From Mycolicibacterium iranicum (GTDB lineage: Bacteria > Actinomycetota > Actinomycetes > Mycobacteriales > Mycobacteriaceae): a DNA stretch of 39,276 nt. The position numbers and the translations under genes are program-made. The stretch is taken from assembly GCF_001650495.1 (NCBI RefSeq), contig NZ_LWCS01000047.1, positions 1-39,276 of the forward strand, read 5' to 3'. The notes under the pieces are model-generated. The model did no database searches. It had not been told where the DNA came from and saw only the letters and a list, made by a program, of their open reading frames with translations. Shown one piece after another: positions 20,920 through 30,800 of this stretch; the stretch's first letter is position 1; every line of letters starts with the position of its first letter.

Positions 20920-22683
20920 ATGGCCGCCTCGCTTCTCGACCCCAACAACTTCAATCCGCCCGGACTGGACAAGGAGTCACGGCGTCAGCTCGGCGCGCTG
21001 ATCCAGTGGTTCGAAGAGCGCGGAAAAGCACGACTGCTCCAAGACGATCTGGACGGCGCGTGGGTGTCCGACTTCCTGGATTTCGTGAAGCGGGAGCGGT
21101 TGTTCGCGACGTTCCTCACCCCGTCGGAGTTCGCCGGCGACGACCCGAACAAGCGGTGGGACACCTCGCGCAACGCGGTGCTCAGCGAGATTCTCGGCTT
21201 TTACGGGCTCTCGTACTGGTACGCCGAGCAGGTGACGATCCTGGGCTTGGGTCCGATATGGCAGAGCGACAACGTGAAGGCCAAGGAGAAGGCCGCTGCT
21301 CAACTCGAAGCCGGCGGCGTGATGGCGTTCGGGCTTTCCGAGCGCGAGCACGGCGCCGACATCTACAACACCGACCTGCTCCTGACGCCGGCCGATGAGC
21401 GCTCGCGCGAAGAGGAGACAACACAGCCTGACGACGACGAGGGTGTGCTGTTCCGGGCGTCCGGGCAGAAGTACTACATCGGCAACGGCAACGTCGCAGG
21501 CATGGTGTCGGTGTTCGGGCGGCGCACCGATGTGGACGGGGCCGACGGGTACGTGTGGTTCGCTGCAGACAGCCAACACGAGAACTACGAGCTGATCGAC
21601 AACGTCGTGCACGGTCAGATGTTCGTGAGCAACTTCGCGCTGCACGACTACCCGGTGTACGACGAGGACATCCTCGCCACCGGGCCCGACGCGTTCTCGG
21701 CCGCCCTGAACACCGTCAACGTCGGCAAGTTCAACCTGTGCAGCGGTTCGATCGGGATGTGCGAGCACGCCTTCTACGAGGCGATCAACCACGCCAACAA
21801 CCGGATCCTCTACGGCAACCCGGTCACCGACTTCCCGCACGTGCGTGCCAGCTTCGTCGATGCGTACGCACGTCTGATCGCGATGAAGCTGTTCAGTGAC
21901 CGTGCCATCGACTACTTCCGCAGTGCCGGACCGCAGGATCGCCGGTATCTGCTGTTCAACCCGGTGACGAAGTCGAAGGTCACCTCGGAAGGCGAGAAGG
22001 TCGTCACGCTGTTGTGGGATGTGCTGGCCGCCAAAGGTTTTGAGAAGAACACCTACTTCTACCAGGTCACCCGCCTGATCGGGGCGCTGCCACGACTCGA
22101 GGGCACCGTCCACGTCAACGTGGCTCAGATCCTGAAGTTCATGCCCAACTACATGTTCAACCCTGCCGACTATCCGGAGATCGGCACTCGACACGATCCG
22201 GCCGACGATGTCTTCTTCTGGTCACAGGGCCCGGCGCGCGGCGCATCCAAGGTCCAGTTCGCCGATTGGGCCCCTGTCTACGAGCGGCACACCGACATCC
22301 CCAACGTCGGCGTGTTCTACCAGCAGGTGCAGGCGTTCAAGGACCTGCTGGTCACCGCCGCTCCCGACGCCGCCCAGCAGAGCGACCTGGACTTCGTCCT
22401 CGTCGTCGGGCATCTGTTCAGCCTCGTCGTCTATGGCCAGCTGATCCTTGAGCAGGCCGAGCTGACCGGCCTCGACCGCGACCTCGTCGACCAGGTTTTC
22501 GACGTGCAGGTGCGCGACTTCTCGGCGTACGCGGTCGCTCTGCACGGAAAGCCGAGTTCGACGGAGGCGCAACAGCAGTGGGCTCTGGCGGCGGTGCGCA
22601 AGCCGGCGACCGACGCTGCCCGCTTCAGCCGCGTGTGGGAACAGGTGCAGAGCCTCGACGGAACCTACGAAATGCGGCCCTAG
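20920..22683 (+). CDS. Large acyl-CoA dehydrogenase family protein (FadE-type)
   Basis: The 587-residue flavoprotein is longer than standard acyl-CoA dehydrogenases (about 380-400). Segments of the fold are clear: GGVMAFGLSEREHGADIYNTDL near residues 130-150 (the FAD/substrate loop), GQKYYIGNGNVAG, then FALHDYPVYDEDILATGPDAFSAALNTVNVGKFNLCSGSIGMCEHAFYEAINHAN, and PRLEGTVHVN with Glu394 in the place of the EGT motif that follows the C-terminal helices. The extra 150 residues at the end form a helical domain seen in the large FadE subgroup. It is not FadE5 (Rv0244c), which has a different N-terminus. Control by the divergent Lrp-type regulator is likely. The substrate is unknown. Confidence 0.85.
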   Translation: MAASLLDPNNFNPPGLDKESRRQLGALIQWFEERGKARLLQDDLDGAWVSDFLDFVKRERLFATFLTPSEFAGDDPNKRWDTSRNAVLSEILGFYGLSYWYAEQVTILGLGPIWQSDNVKAKEKAAAQLEAGGVMAFGLSEREHGADIYNTDLLLTPADERSREEETTQPDDDEGVLFRASGQKYYIGNGNVAGMVSVFGRRTDVDGADGYVWFAADSQHENYELIDNVVHGQMFVSNFALHDYPVYDEDILATGPDAFSAALNTVNVGKFNLCSGSIGMCEHAFYEAINHANNRILYGNPVTDFPHVRASFVDAYARLIAMKLFSDRAIDYFRSAGPQDRRYLLFNPVTKSKVTSEGEKVVTLLWDVLAAKGFEKNTYFYQVTRLIGALPRLEGTVHVNVAQILKFMPNYMFNPADYPEIGTRHDPADDVFFWSQGPARGASKVQFADWAPVYERHTDIPNVGVFYQQVQAFKDLLVTAAPDAAQQSDLDFVLVVGHLFSLVVYGQLILEQAELTGLDRDLVDQVFDVQVRDFSAYAVALHGKPSSTEAQQQWALAAVRKPATDAARFSRVWEQVQSLDGTYEMRP

Positions 22684-22773
22684 CTCTGTCATCCCGTCGA
22701 AAACACGGACGGACGGCTGATACGCCGTCGATCGCCGGTTCCGCGCCGATCGGGGCCGTTGTTCGATTGAGCG

Positions 22774-23217
22774 ATGACCGCCATCGACGCCCACAGTTTC
22801 TTCGCCGCCAAGCTCGCCTACGAGATCGACGCCGCCGACCTCGCCGCGGCGCGGGCCTCCGGTGCCGGCCCGATCGTGGTGGACACCCGGTCGTCGGCGG
22901 CGTGGGATCAGGGCCATCTGCCGGGAGCACTGCACATCCCCGGCGGCGAACTGTTCGAGCGCGCCGTCATCGAACTGCCCGACCTCGGCGCCGACATCGT
23001 CGTCTACTGCTGGGGTCCGGGCTGCAACGGCGCCACCAAGGCGGCCTTCACCCTCAGCGGCATGGGTTATCAACGGGTACGGGAGCTCATCGGTGGCTTC
23101 GAATACTGGGCCAGAGAGGGCCTGTCGGTCGTCACCTCGCAAGGTCGCACCCGGCGCACCGCCGACGAGCTGACGGCGGTGATTGCCACCGAATCCGGCG
23201 CTCGCATCCAGGCTTGA
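22774..23217 (+). CDS. Rhodanese-domain protein
   Basis: A 147-residue single rhodanese domain, a fold that usually carries sulfur as a persulfide. The features are IVVDTRSSAAWDQGHLPGALHIPGGEL near residues 34-60 and the active-site loop after VVYC with Cys79 (CWGPGCNGAT) and a second Cys at 84. The loop is longer than in classical enzymes (CRxGxR), so the acceptor may differ. The remainder (KAAFTLSGMGYQRVRELIGGFEYWAREG) is normal. The ATG at 22774 begins 90 bases after the dehydrogenase gene on the same strand. No strong ribosome binding site is visible. Confidence 0.88.
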   Translation: MTAIDAHSFFAAKLAYEIDAADLAAARASGAGPIVVDTRSSAAWDQGHLPGALHIPGGELFERAVIELPDLGADIVVYCWGPGCNGATKAAFTLSGMGYQRVRELIGGFEYWAREGLSVVTSQGRTRRTADELTAVIATESGARIQA

Positions 23218-23276
23218 GTCGTCGCCCCGGGGGTACGCTCCAGGAAGCAGCCAATCACCGACGAAAGGCAGCTCTG

Positions 23277-23438
23277 ATGTCGCTTCGGCAGCCTCATAGC
23301 ATCAACGACATTCGCACCGCGATCCGCGAACTCAGCACCCGCGCCGACCTCGCCCGCAAGGAGGGCCGCAGCGCCGACGCCGCCGAACTGGACCAGCGCG
23401 TCACCAAGTATCGCGAGGAACTCGCCGACCGGCCCTGA
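23277..23438 (+). CDS. Small helical protein of unknown function
   Basis: A 53-residue protein that is almost entirely charged helix (INDIRTAIRELSTRADLARKEG, then AAELDQRVTKYREELADRP), with heptad-like spacing that suggests a short coiled coil or helical hairpin. The ATG has GAAAGG about eight bases upstream, which supports translation. It follows the rhodanese gene by 59 bases on the same strand. I do not recognise a family. Confidence 0.62.
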   Translation: MSLRQPHSINDIRTAIRELSTRADLARKEGRSADAAELDQRVTKYREELADRP

Positions 23439-23526
23439 GCATCAACCGCTGTTTCGCGAGACGCCACCACGGTAGGCAGAGCCCGCGCATCGCTACCGCG
23501 AGGGCGGTTTCGCGAAGCCGCGCGCG

Positions 23527-24036
23527 TCAGGCCCCGAGCCTGCGGAATGTGCTGCGGTGGAACACGATGGGCGGCACATCCGGGTTCACGGTGATGTCAC
23601 TGACCCGCAGCACCACGATGGTGTGATCACCCGCGGGTATCAGCTGCTCGATGCTGCTCTCCAGCCACACGCTGGTGCCGTGGATGAACACCGCGCCGCG
23701 CTCCGACGACGCCGTCTGCAGCCCTGCGAAGCGATCGCCGGTCTTGGCGGCCAGCGCACGCGCCGCGTCGTCATGCGCCTCGCCGAGCACGCTGATGCCG
23801 AGGTACGGCCGGTCCACGAGCTTGGGCCAGGTGGTCGACGAGTTCTGCACGCAGAACGACACCAGCGGCGGATCCAAGGACACGGGGACGAAAGTGCTCG
23901 CCGCCAACCCGACCCTGGCGCCATCCACCTCGGCCGCGATAGCGATGACGCCAGACGGGAAGTGTCCGAACGCCTCCCGCAGCGAGGACGGGCTCATGTC
24001 AGCCGGCTGGGCTTGACTGGCTCTGGTACCGCTCAT
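23527..24036 (-). CDS. Flavin reductase-like (FMN-binding split barrel) oxidoreductase
   Basis: A 169-residue member of the flavin reductase-like family, similar to Rv0245 of M. tuberculosis. The start LREAFGHFPSGVIAIAAEVDGARVGLAASTFVPVSLDPPLVSFCVQNSSTTWPKL is typical of the small FMN reductase components of two-component monooxygenases; ISVLGEAHDDAARALAAKTGDRFAG follows, and the end has HTIVVLRVSDI. It would reduce FMN or FAD with NAD(P)H. The ATG at 24036 has GGGAGGA nine bases upstream. A second ATG at 23997 is possible. It faces the 53-residue gene. Confidence 0.87.
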   Translation of the reverse strand: MSGTRASQAQPADMSPSSLREAFGHFPSGVIAIAAEVDGARVGLAASTFVPVSLDPPLVSFCVQNSSTTWPKLVDRPYLGISVLGEAHDDAARALAAKTGDRFAGLQTASSERGAVFIHGTSVWLESSIEQLIPAGDHTIVVLRVSDITVNPDVPPIVFHRSTFRRLGA

Positions 24037-24145
24037 CGACCCAATCCTCCCACGTACCCGTGTGCGGCGGCCACATCCGTGCGCGCAGCCGGCTGGCGTC
24101 CTCTGCGGATCTGGCCGGCGTCCGGATCAGTCGCGTCGCAACCGG

Positions 24146-24160
24146 TAACGTGACGCCATC
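24146..24160 (+). promoter_or_regulatory. Leaderless-type -10 element before the Gap-family gene
   Basis: TAACGT at 24146-24151 is followed by nine bases and the ATG at 24161; no Shine-Dalgarno sequence is present. Confidence 0.4.
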
Positions 24161-24811
24161 ATGTGGTTTCCGCTCCTGGTGATCGCCGTCGCTGTCAGCC
24201 TGGAGCCGTTCCGCATCGGCATGACGGTCGTGATGCTCAACCGCCCCCGGCCGCTGCTGCAGCTGGTCGCCTTTCTCACCGGGGGATTCGTGATGGGCAC
24301 CGCGGTCGGCGTGACGGTGCTGTTCGTGCTGCGGCCGGCGCTGGGCAACGCAGACTTCACCCTGCCGAAGGTGCAGATCGCCGTCGGCCTGGTCGTGCTC
24401 ATCACCGCGGCCCTGGTGGGGGCGGGATTCCTGGGCGGGGTGCGCGATCGAGAACCGGGCCGATTCCAGACGCGAGCCAGAAAAGTGCTCACCGGCCGTT
24501 CGCCGTGGACGGCGGGCGCCGCGGGTCTCGGCATCGCGCTGCCGTCGGTGGACTACCTCGCCGCCCTCGCGCTGATCGCGGCGTCAGGCGCCGCGGCGAC
24601 CACGCAGTTCGGTGCACTGGTCGCGTTCAACGTGGTGGCGTTCGCGCTGGTCGAGATCCCGCTGCTGTGCTATCTGGTGGCGCCGGATCGCACTCGCGCG
24701 GTGCTGTTGACGCTCAACGACTGGATCCGGGCGCGCGGCCGCTACGGGGTGTGCGCGTTGATGGCAGTCGTCGGCTGCGTGCTGGTGGCGGTTGGTTTCG
24801 CCAGCCTTTAG
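24161..24811 (+). CDS. gap: Gap-family integral membrane protein (glycolipid addressing protein)
   Basis: A 216-residue membrane protein with about six hydrophobic segments: residues 2-22, 33-55, 68-92, 117-140, 150-172 and 195-215. It belongs to the Gap/Sap family, small proteins tied to surface glycolipid loci in mycobacteria (Gap for glycopeptidolipids, Sap for sulfolipids), where they are needed for efficient export of the lipid together with MmpL. The FRIGMTVVMLNRPRPLLQLVAFLTGGFVMG start and the GIALPSVDYLAALALIAASGA segment fit. It ends convergent with the PE-PPE gene, the stops overlapping by four bases, which suggests a role in the same lipid locus. Confidence 0.82.
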   Translation: MWFPLLVIAVAVSLEPFRIGMTVVMLNRPRPLLQLVAFLTGGFVMGTAVGVTVLFVLRPALGNADFTLPKVQIAVGLVVLITAALVGAGFLGGVRDREPGRFQTRARKVLTGRSPWTAGAAGLGIALPSVDYLAALALIAASGAAATTQFGALVAFNVVAFALVEIPLLCYLVAPDRTRAVLLTLNDWIRARGRYGVCALMAVVGCVLVAVGFASL

Positions 24812-25938
24812 GGCGGGTTGTTCAGGACGTACTGCAGACCGGAGAGCAGCTGCGACACCGGGTCGGCGCCGCCGCCGAAGGCGGCCTGCGTGGCAGGCGC
24901 GGTGACCTCGGCGGGGTCGTATCCGTTCACCGGGTCGACGGTGACCGGCGCGGTGGCCGGGTTGTCGTTGCGCGAATAGCCGGCATCGACGTAGGGCATC
25001 AGCACCTTGTCGAGCTCCATCAGCGTGTTCTTGTCGACACCGAGATATTTGAACGGCAGCACGAGCGGCAGATGCTCTTCGGGGATCATGATCGTCGTCG
25101 TCTTCGCGCCGCGGGAGTTGACGGTCGTCCTGATGTTCTGCGGCGGCACCATGCTGGGGTTGGTGAACGCGACCGCGGTATGGCCGGTGGCAAGGCCGAC
25201 GATCGCGTTGGCGACCGACAGCCAGTTGTCGGGCCTGTCCGGCCAGTCGGCGATGCTGTCGTAGGCGGACACGAATTGGTATGTGTCGTACTGACTTTCG
25301 ACCGGGGCGGGAATCCGGTAGTCAAGGGACGGGACCACGCTGCCGACCGGGAAGTTCTGCGTCAGGAAGCTCTCACCGAACGCGTGCTTGCCCACCGGGT
25401 TTCCGTACGTGGCGAAGCTCAACTGATCGGGCGGCGGCGCGGCGGGGTCGTAGGCCAGTCGCGCCTGGACGTCGTCGAGCACCGATGCGCCCTCGGAAAG
25501 GCCGATCGCCGTGCCGGGGCCCCCTTCGCGGATCGCCGCGATGAGGTTCGGCCCGCCCACGTCGATGGACTCGCCGTAACTCGGACCGTCGAGTCCGAGG
25601 CCGGGCGCCACCCGATCCCCGAAGGCACCGATCCCCGGGAACAACCTCTCCAGCGTGTGACCTTGAACCTGGCCGGCGGGGTAGTCGACGATCTGGCGGT
25701 CCAGGCCCGGGAACCAGTCCGCACCGGTGCGCATGATGTATTCGTCGTACGGGATGCCCAGCACGTGCGCGCCACCGAGCGCGTACCCCTTGCCCGGTGT
25801 GCCCCACGGCGTCGGACCACCCGCACCGGTGCCCGGAGGCGGCGGGGGCGGCTCATCGGCCGTCGCGATCCCGAAACCGAAACAGCCTGTCGCACCGACG
25901 GTTACCGCAGTGGCCACCGCGGCGAACTCTCTGCGCAT
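24808..25938 (-). CDS. Exported PE-PPE-domain acyltransferase of the trehalose polyphleate locus
   Basis: The 376-residue protein has an N-terminal signal sequence (MRREFAAVATAVTVGATG...IATADE) and a proline-rich stretch, then a PE-PPE (alpha/beta hydrolase) domain over residues about 45-290 with the nucleophile in GLSEG at Ser148. There is no PE or PPE N-terminal domain. In M. smegmatis the matching protein (called PE in the trehalose polyphleate cluster) carries out the last acyl transfer onto diacyltrehalose outside the membrane; the tuberculosis relatives Chp1 and Chp2 do the same for related lipids. It lies 18 bases downstream of the ligase gene on the same strand. Confidence 0.85.
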   Translation of the reverse strand: MRREFAAVATAVTVGATGCFGFGIATADEPPPPPPGTGAGGPTPWGTPGKGYALGGAHVLGIPYDEYIMRTGADWFPGLDRQIVDYPAGQVQGHTLERLFPGIGAFGDRVAPGLGLDGPSYGESIDVGGPNLIAAIREGGPGTAIGLSEGASVLDDVQARLAYDPAAPPPDQLSFATYGNPVGKHAFGESFLTQNFPVGSVVPSLDYRIPAPVESQYDTYQFVSAYDSIADWPDRPDNWLSVANAIVGLATGHTAVAFTNPSMVPPQNIRTTVNSRGAKTTTIMIPEEHLPLVLPFKYLGVDKNTLMELDKVLMPYVDAGYSRNDNPATAPVTVDPVNGYDPAEVTAPATQAAFGGGADPVSQLLSGLQYVLNNPP

Positions 25939-25956
25939 CCCTCGACCCTACCTGTC

Positions 25957-27717
25957 TCAGACGTCCAACCGGATGAACTGATCCTGCCGGTACTGCTCGA
26001 CACACGCGGCGCGGCGGATCTTGCCGCTCGTCGTCGTCGGAATGGACCCGGGGGGCACCAGCACGAGATCACCGACGTTCAGGCCGTGAGCGTTGGAGAT
26101 CGCCGAGGTGACGTCGCTCTTGACCTCGGTGAGCCAGTGCAGCGCGTCTCCGCTCAGCTCGGGACGCTTCTTCAGCTCGATGACGGTGACAAGGTTCTCG
26201 GTGCTGTTCACCGGAACCGAGATCGCAGCGACCCGGCCGCGGGTGATCTCCTGCACCGTCGCCTCGATGTCCTCGGGATGGTGGTTGCGGCCGCGGATGA
26301 TCAGCAGGTCCTTGATGCGGCCGACGACGAACAACCCGCCATCGTGGATGAAGCCCAGGTCACCGGTGCGCAACCACGGCCCGTCGGGCGTGCCCGCCGA
26401 CGGTTCGGTGATCGTCGCGCCGAAGCACTGCTGCTCCTCTTCGGGCCTGGCCCAGTAGCCGGTCGAGACGTTGTCGCCGTGCACCCAGATCTCGCCGATC
26501 ACGTCGGGCGCGCACTCGCGCTCGGTGTCGACGTCGACGATGCGCACGACCGGTGACTGCGGCAGACGGTAGTTCACCAACGCGGTGCCGGTACCGGAAG
26601 CGCACGGCTCGGCGCGGCCCTGTCCGAGGCTCTCGGAGTCGAAGCGCACGACCCGGCTCTCAGGTGAGGTGGAGTCGTGCCATGTGCAGCTGGCCACGAA
26701 GACCGTCGCCTCGGCGAGCCCGTACGACGGACGCAGCATGTTGTCACGGAAGTTGAAGTGCGCGAAGCGATCCGCGAAGCGTTCCAGCGTGGCCGGCTCG
26801 ACACGCTCGGCGCCGTTGATGATGCCGCGCACCCCGCCGAGATCGAGTCCGGCGAGGTCGCTGTCCTTGGTTTTGCGGGTGGCGAGATCGAACGCGAAAT
26901 TGGGGGCACCCGAAAACGCATTCGGATTTTCGGCCAGCGCCCGGACCCACCGAGACGGCTTCTCCAGGAACGCCACGGGGCTGGTCAGCTCCGCGCGATA
27001 GCCGCCGAGGATCGGTGCGCACACGCCCAGCACCAGACCCATGTCGTGGTAGAAGGGCAGCCACGACACGATCGTGAGGTCCGCGGTGGAGGTGACGGGC
27101 GGGCCCGCGAACAAGCTTCGCATCAGCTGCTCGAAGTTCACCTGCAGATTGCGGTGCGTGATCTCGACACCGGTGGGCAGCCTCGTCGAGCCCGAGCTGT
27201 ACTGCAGGTAGGCAATGGCCGGGAGCTCGGCGAACTCCAGGTTGGCGCCGCCTTCGGCGTCCAGGTCCAGATCGTCGATCTTGACGATCTCGGGGGCGGC
27301 GTCCCTGGGCGACTGGTCCACCCAGTCGCCCACGTCCGCGGCGACCGAGGACGTCGTCAGCACGACCGCGGGCCTGGTGTCGGCGAACACCGCGCTCACC
27401 CGGTCGTGGCTGGAGCCGCGGTGAGGCAACGGCAACGGCACCGCGATGAGTCCGGCCTGCATCGATCCCAGGAACGCCAGGATGTATTCGAGCCCCTGCG
27501 GTGCCAGGATCACCGCCGTATCGCCCGTAGATCCGTGGCGGCTCAGCGTGCGTGCCACGTTCATCGTCCGGCGGGACAGCTGCGCCCACGTCAGGCTCTC
27601 GCGTACGCCCGAAGGATCGTTGAGGTAATCGGTGAAGGTGAACGCGATGTCGTCGGGGCGCAGGCTGGCGCGGCCGTGCAACATCGAAAGAATCGAAGAT
27701 TTAGATGCAGGCGTCAC
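25957..27717 (-). CDS. fadD23: Fatty-acyl-AMP ligase, FadD23-like
   Basis: A 586-residue adenylating enzyme of the fatty-acyl-AMP ligase (FAAL) group, which activates a fatty acid as acyl-AMP and hands it to a polyketide synthase. Motifs: the ATP loop AYLQYSSGSTRLPTGVEITH near residues 168-188, the DMGLVLG segment, GLAEATVF, the hinge region LRTGDLGFIHDGGLFVVGRIKDLLIIRGRNHHPEDIEATV near residues 465-505, and a C-terminal subdomain. The start is a GTG at 27717, which gives the conserved N-terminus SILSMLHGRASLRPDDIAF. Near genes and likeness to FadD23 place it as the starter loader of the polyphleate polyketide synthase. Confidence 0.9.
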   Translation of the reverse strand: MTPASKSSILSMLHGRASLRPDDIAFTFTDYLNDPSGVRESLTWAQLSRRTMNVARTLSRHGSTGDTAVILAPQGLEYILAFLGSMQAGLIAVPLPLPHRGSSHDRVSAVFADTRPAVVLTTSSVAADVGDWVDQSPRDAAPEIVKIDDLDLDAEGGANLEFAELPAIAYLQYSSGSTRLPTGVEITHRNLQVNFEQLMRSLFAGPPVTSTADLTIVSWLPFYHDMGLVLGVCAPILGGYRAELTSPVAFLEKPSRWVRALAENPNAFSGAPNFAFDLATRKTKDSDLAGLDLGGVRGIINGAERVEPATLERFADRFAHFNFRDNMLRPSYGLAEATVFVASCTWHDSTSPESRVVRFDSESLGQGRAEPCASGTGTALVNYRLPQSPVVRIVDVDTERECAPDVIGEIWVHGDNVSTGYWARPEEEQQCFGATITEPSAGTPDGPWLRTGDLGFIHDGGLFVVGRIKDLLIIRGRNHHPEDIEATVQEITRGRVAAISVPVNSTENLVTVIELKKRPELSGDALHWLTEVKSDVTSAISNAHGLNVGDLVLVPPGSIPTTTSGKIRRAACVEQYRQDQFIRLDV

Positions 27718-27805
27718 AGCACGTCCGTCACAACTCGTGGAATCTGGCGGTCCCGGGTCGTTTCCGTAGCTGAGCGCCCCGTCCCGGTTGGTAGTTTCAC
27801 ATAGA

Positions 27806-30800
27806 TCATGTGCTCGCGCTAACCCCGAGGCGTTGCTCCCGCGGCGGGTTCACCTTCGACGGCCACCAGTTGGCTCGCCCGACCAGCGCGGCGATCGCGG
27901 GCACGGTGATGGTGCGGACCACAAAGGTGTCCAGCAGGATGCCGACCCCGATCACGAAGCCGCCCTGGATCACGATGCCGATGCTGGAGAACAGCAGGCC
28001 GCTCATCGACGCAGCGAAGATCAGGCCGGCGGCGGTGATCACGCCGCCGGTGGAGCTCAGCGTGCGAATGATGCCGTACCTGATGCTGCGCGGAGACTCG
28101 TCGCGCATCCGCGACACGAACAGCATGTTGTAGTCGGCGCCGACCGCGACAAGAACCACGAAGGCCAGCGGCGCCACGCTCCAGTGCAGTTCCTGCCCGA
28201 GAAGGAACTGGAACGTCAGCACGCCGATGCCGATCGCGGCGAAGTACGACAGCACCACCGAGCCGACGAGGTACAGCGGAGCGATCACCGACCGAAGCAG
28301 CACCATCAGCGTCAGCAGCACGACGATCAGCGTCGCGGCGATGATGAAGCGGATGTCGCGCTCGTAGTAGTCGCGGGTGTCGCGCAGCGCCGCCGGGAAG
28401 CCGCCCATCGAGATCGTCGCGTCCGACAGAGCCGTGTTCGGTTGCGCGCCCCGCGCGATGTCGCTGATCGTGTTGACCTGATCCATCGCCTCGGAGCTGA
28501 ACGGGTTGAGCTTCGTCTGTACCAGGTAGCGCACCGAGTGGCCGTCTGGCGAGATATAGGCCGCGGCGGCTTTCTGGAACTCGACGGCGCCCAGGACTTC
28601 GGCCGGAATGCTGAAGCCGGCCATGTTCGAGCTCGACGCGTCGTTGCGCATCGTCAGCAGGAAGGCGGCGGCCTGGTCCAGACCGTCGGCCATCACCTTG
28701 ATCTGTTCGACGAGTTCATCGACACCACCGGCGACCTGGCGGCTGCCGTCGGCCAGCCGGTCGGCGCCGTCCTCCAACTCGGCGAGGCCGTTTCGCGCGC
28801 CGGCCGGCGTATCCAGACCCATCGCCGAGATCGCTTTGGTCAGCGTGGCCATCGCGGCGTTGAGCTGGTTCACGGTGGCGGTGAGGCTCTGCCTGTCGTC
28901 GACGCCCTGCAGTTGGCCTGCCAGCGTGTTGATCTCATCCACCCGTCCCTCGTCGCGTGCGGCGACGAGCTTCTCGAACTGCATCCGGGTGTCGACGCAC
29001 GACGGGTTGGCATCGCACACGCGGTTGCCCTGCAGCGCGGTCAGGACGGGTCCGATCCAGGCGAACATGTCTTTGACTGCGCGGAAGTTCAGCCCCATGG
29101 ACAGACCGAGTCTGTTGACGCTGTCGACGAGCTTGGCGGCGGTCGCGACGTCGCGCACCAGCTTGTCGCCGCCGTACTCGGTGCGGACCGATGAGAACGT
29201 GTCGATGAGGCCCGCCAGCGTCGGCGCGATGTCGTCGACCTGCGCGCGGACGTCGCCGAGACTGTCCGCCAGGGTGTCGGCGCCCTCGGCGAGGGTGTTG
29301 AGGTCGCCGCGGCGTTCCCCGATCTGGGCGGAACCGGCGGCGAGTCGGTCGCCCACGATGCCGGCCTGGAACGTGGCACGGAACTCCGGCGGCACCTCGC
29401 CGAGCGGGCGGGTGATGCCGCTGATCAGGGAGACGTCGGGCAGCTGTGCGATGCGCGACGCCATCTGCTCGAGATCCGCCAGCGCCTGCGGGGTGCGCAG
29501 ATCGCGCGGTGACTGGATGAGGATGTACTGCGGGATCGACTGGCTGATCGGGAAATGCTTCTCCATCGCCGCGTAGCCGACGGAACTCGGCGCCGACGCG
29601 TCGACCACCTTGCGATCGTCGTAGTTGAAGCGTACGAAGATCGCGCAACCCGCCAACAGAACCAGCACGAGAACACTGGCGACCAGATGCGGCACCGGCC
29701 TGCGGACGATCCGGATGCCAGAGCGGCGCCAGAACCTGGCGGTCAGTTCCCGTCGGGGCTTGACCCAGCCCCGCGGACCCGCCAGTACCAGGATCGCGGG
29801 CAGCAGCGTCACCCCGGCCAGGTAGGCGACACCGATGCCGATGGCCGCGGACACCCCGATGGTCCGGAACACCCCCATCTGGGCGAAGTTCATGACCAGG
29901 AAGGTGATGCCCACCGTGAGAGCGGACGCGGTGATGACCTTGCCGATGGAGATCATCGCCGCTCGGACGGCGCGGTCGGGGTCATCGCCCGACCGCACGT
30001 AGTCGTGATAACGGCTGATCAGGAAGACCGCGTAGTCGGTGCCGGCGCCGGCCATGATCGCGCTGAGGAAGACGACGGACTGGTTGGACACCCCCGCACC
30101 CGTGAGCTGGGAGTACGCCGCCACCAAGCCCTGGGCGATCAGCAGCGACGACCCGATGGTCACCAGGGGCAGCAGCATCGTGACCACGCTGCGGTACACC
30201 ACGAACAACACCAGCAGGACCATCACGGCGATCGCGACCTCGATCGGAAGACGATCCTGCTCACCGGCGACGGTGAGGTCGGCCGCCGTGGCGGCCGGGC
30301 CGGTGATGTAGACGTCCAGGTTGCGGCCCGCCGAGTCGTCGGGCACCTCGTGTTTGACGATGTCGGCAACACGGTTGAACGCCTCGAAGGCCCGGGGTGT
30401 GCCCAGCTCCCCCACCAGCCCGATCGGCAGCACCCAGGTGGTCTTGTCCTCGCTGGTCAGGAACTGCCGGAGCTGGGGCGTGCTGACGAAGTCCTGGACC
30501 GATACGACGTCGGTGACGTCGTCGCGCACCGCGTCCACCACCTGGCGGTACGTGGCCTCGTCGGCGGGCTCAAGGCCGGCCTCGTTGATGAAGGCGACGA
30601 CGAGGAGGTTGTCCGCGCCGGGTTCGTCGAACGCCTCCGACATCTTCTTGGCGGTGACGCTCGACGGCGCGTCACCCGGCAGGATGACCAGCGGATGCTT
30701 GGCGGCCATCTCACCCAGGGAAGGAACCGTCAACGGCAGCGCGACCGCCATCGCGATCCACACCCCGATGACGGCCCAGGGCCACCTGACCACGACATCG

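Noticed and set aside
20920..22683. Naming the acyl-CoA dehydrogenase FadE5
   Set aside because: FadE5 is next to Rv0245 in M. tuberculosis, so position invites the name, but the N-terminus and length here differ from what I recall of FadE5.
23506..23519. Dyad around TTCGCGAA between the 53-residue gene and the flavin reductase-like gene
   Set aside because: It has no loop to form a hairpin, no T-run and lies between two gene ends where an operator is not expected; short self-complementary CG words are common in this DNA.
24163..26556. Open frame of 797 residues on the plus strand
   Set aside because: It covers gap in another frame and then runs antisense to the PE-PPE and ligase genes; its composition is that of a shadow frame.
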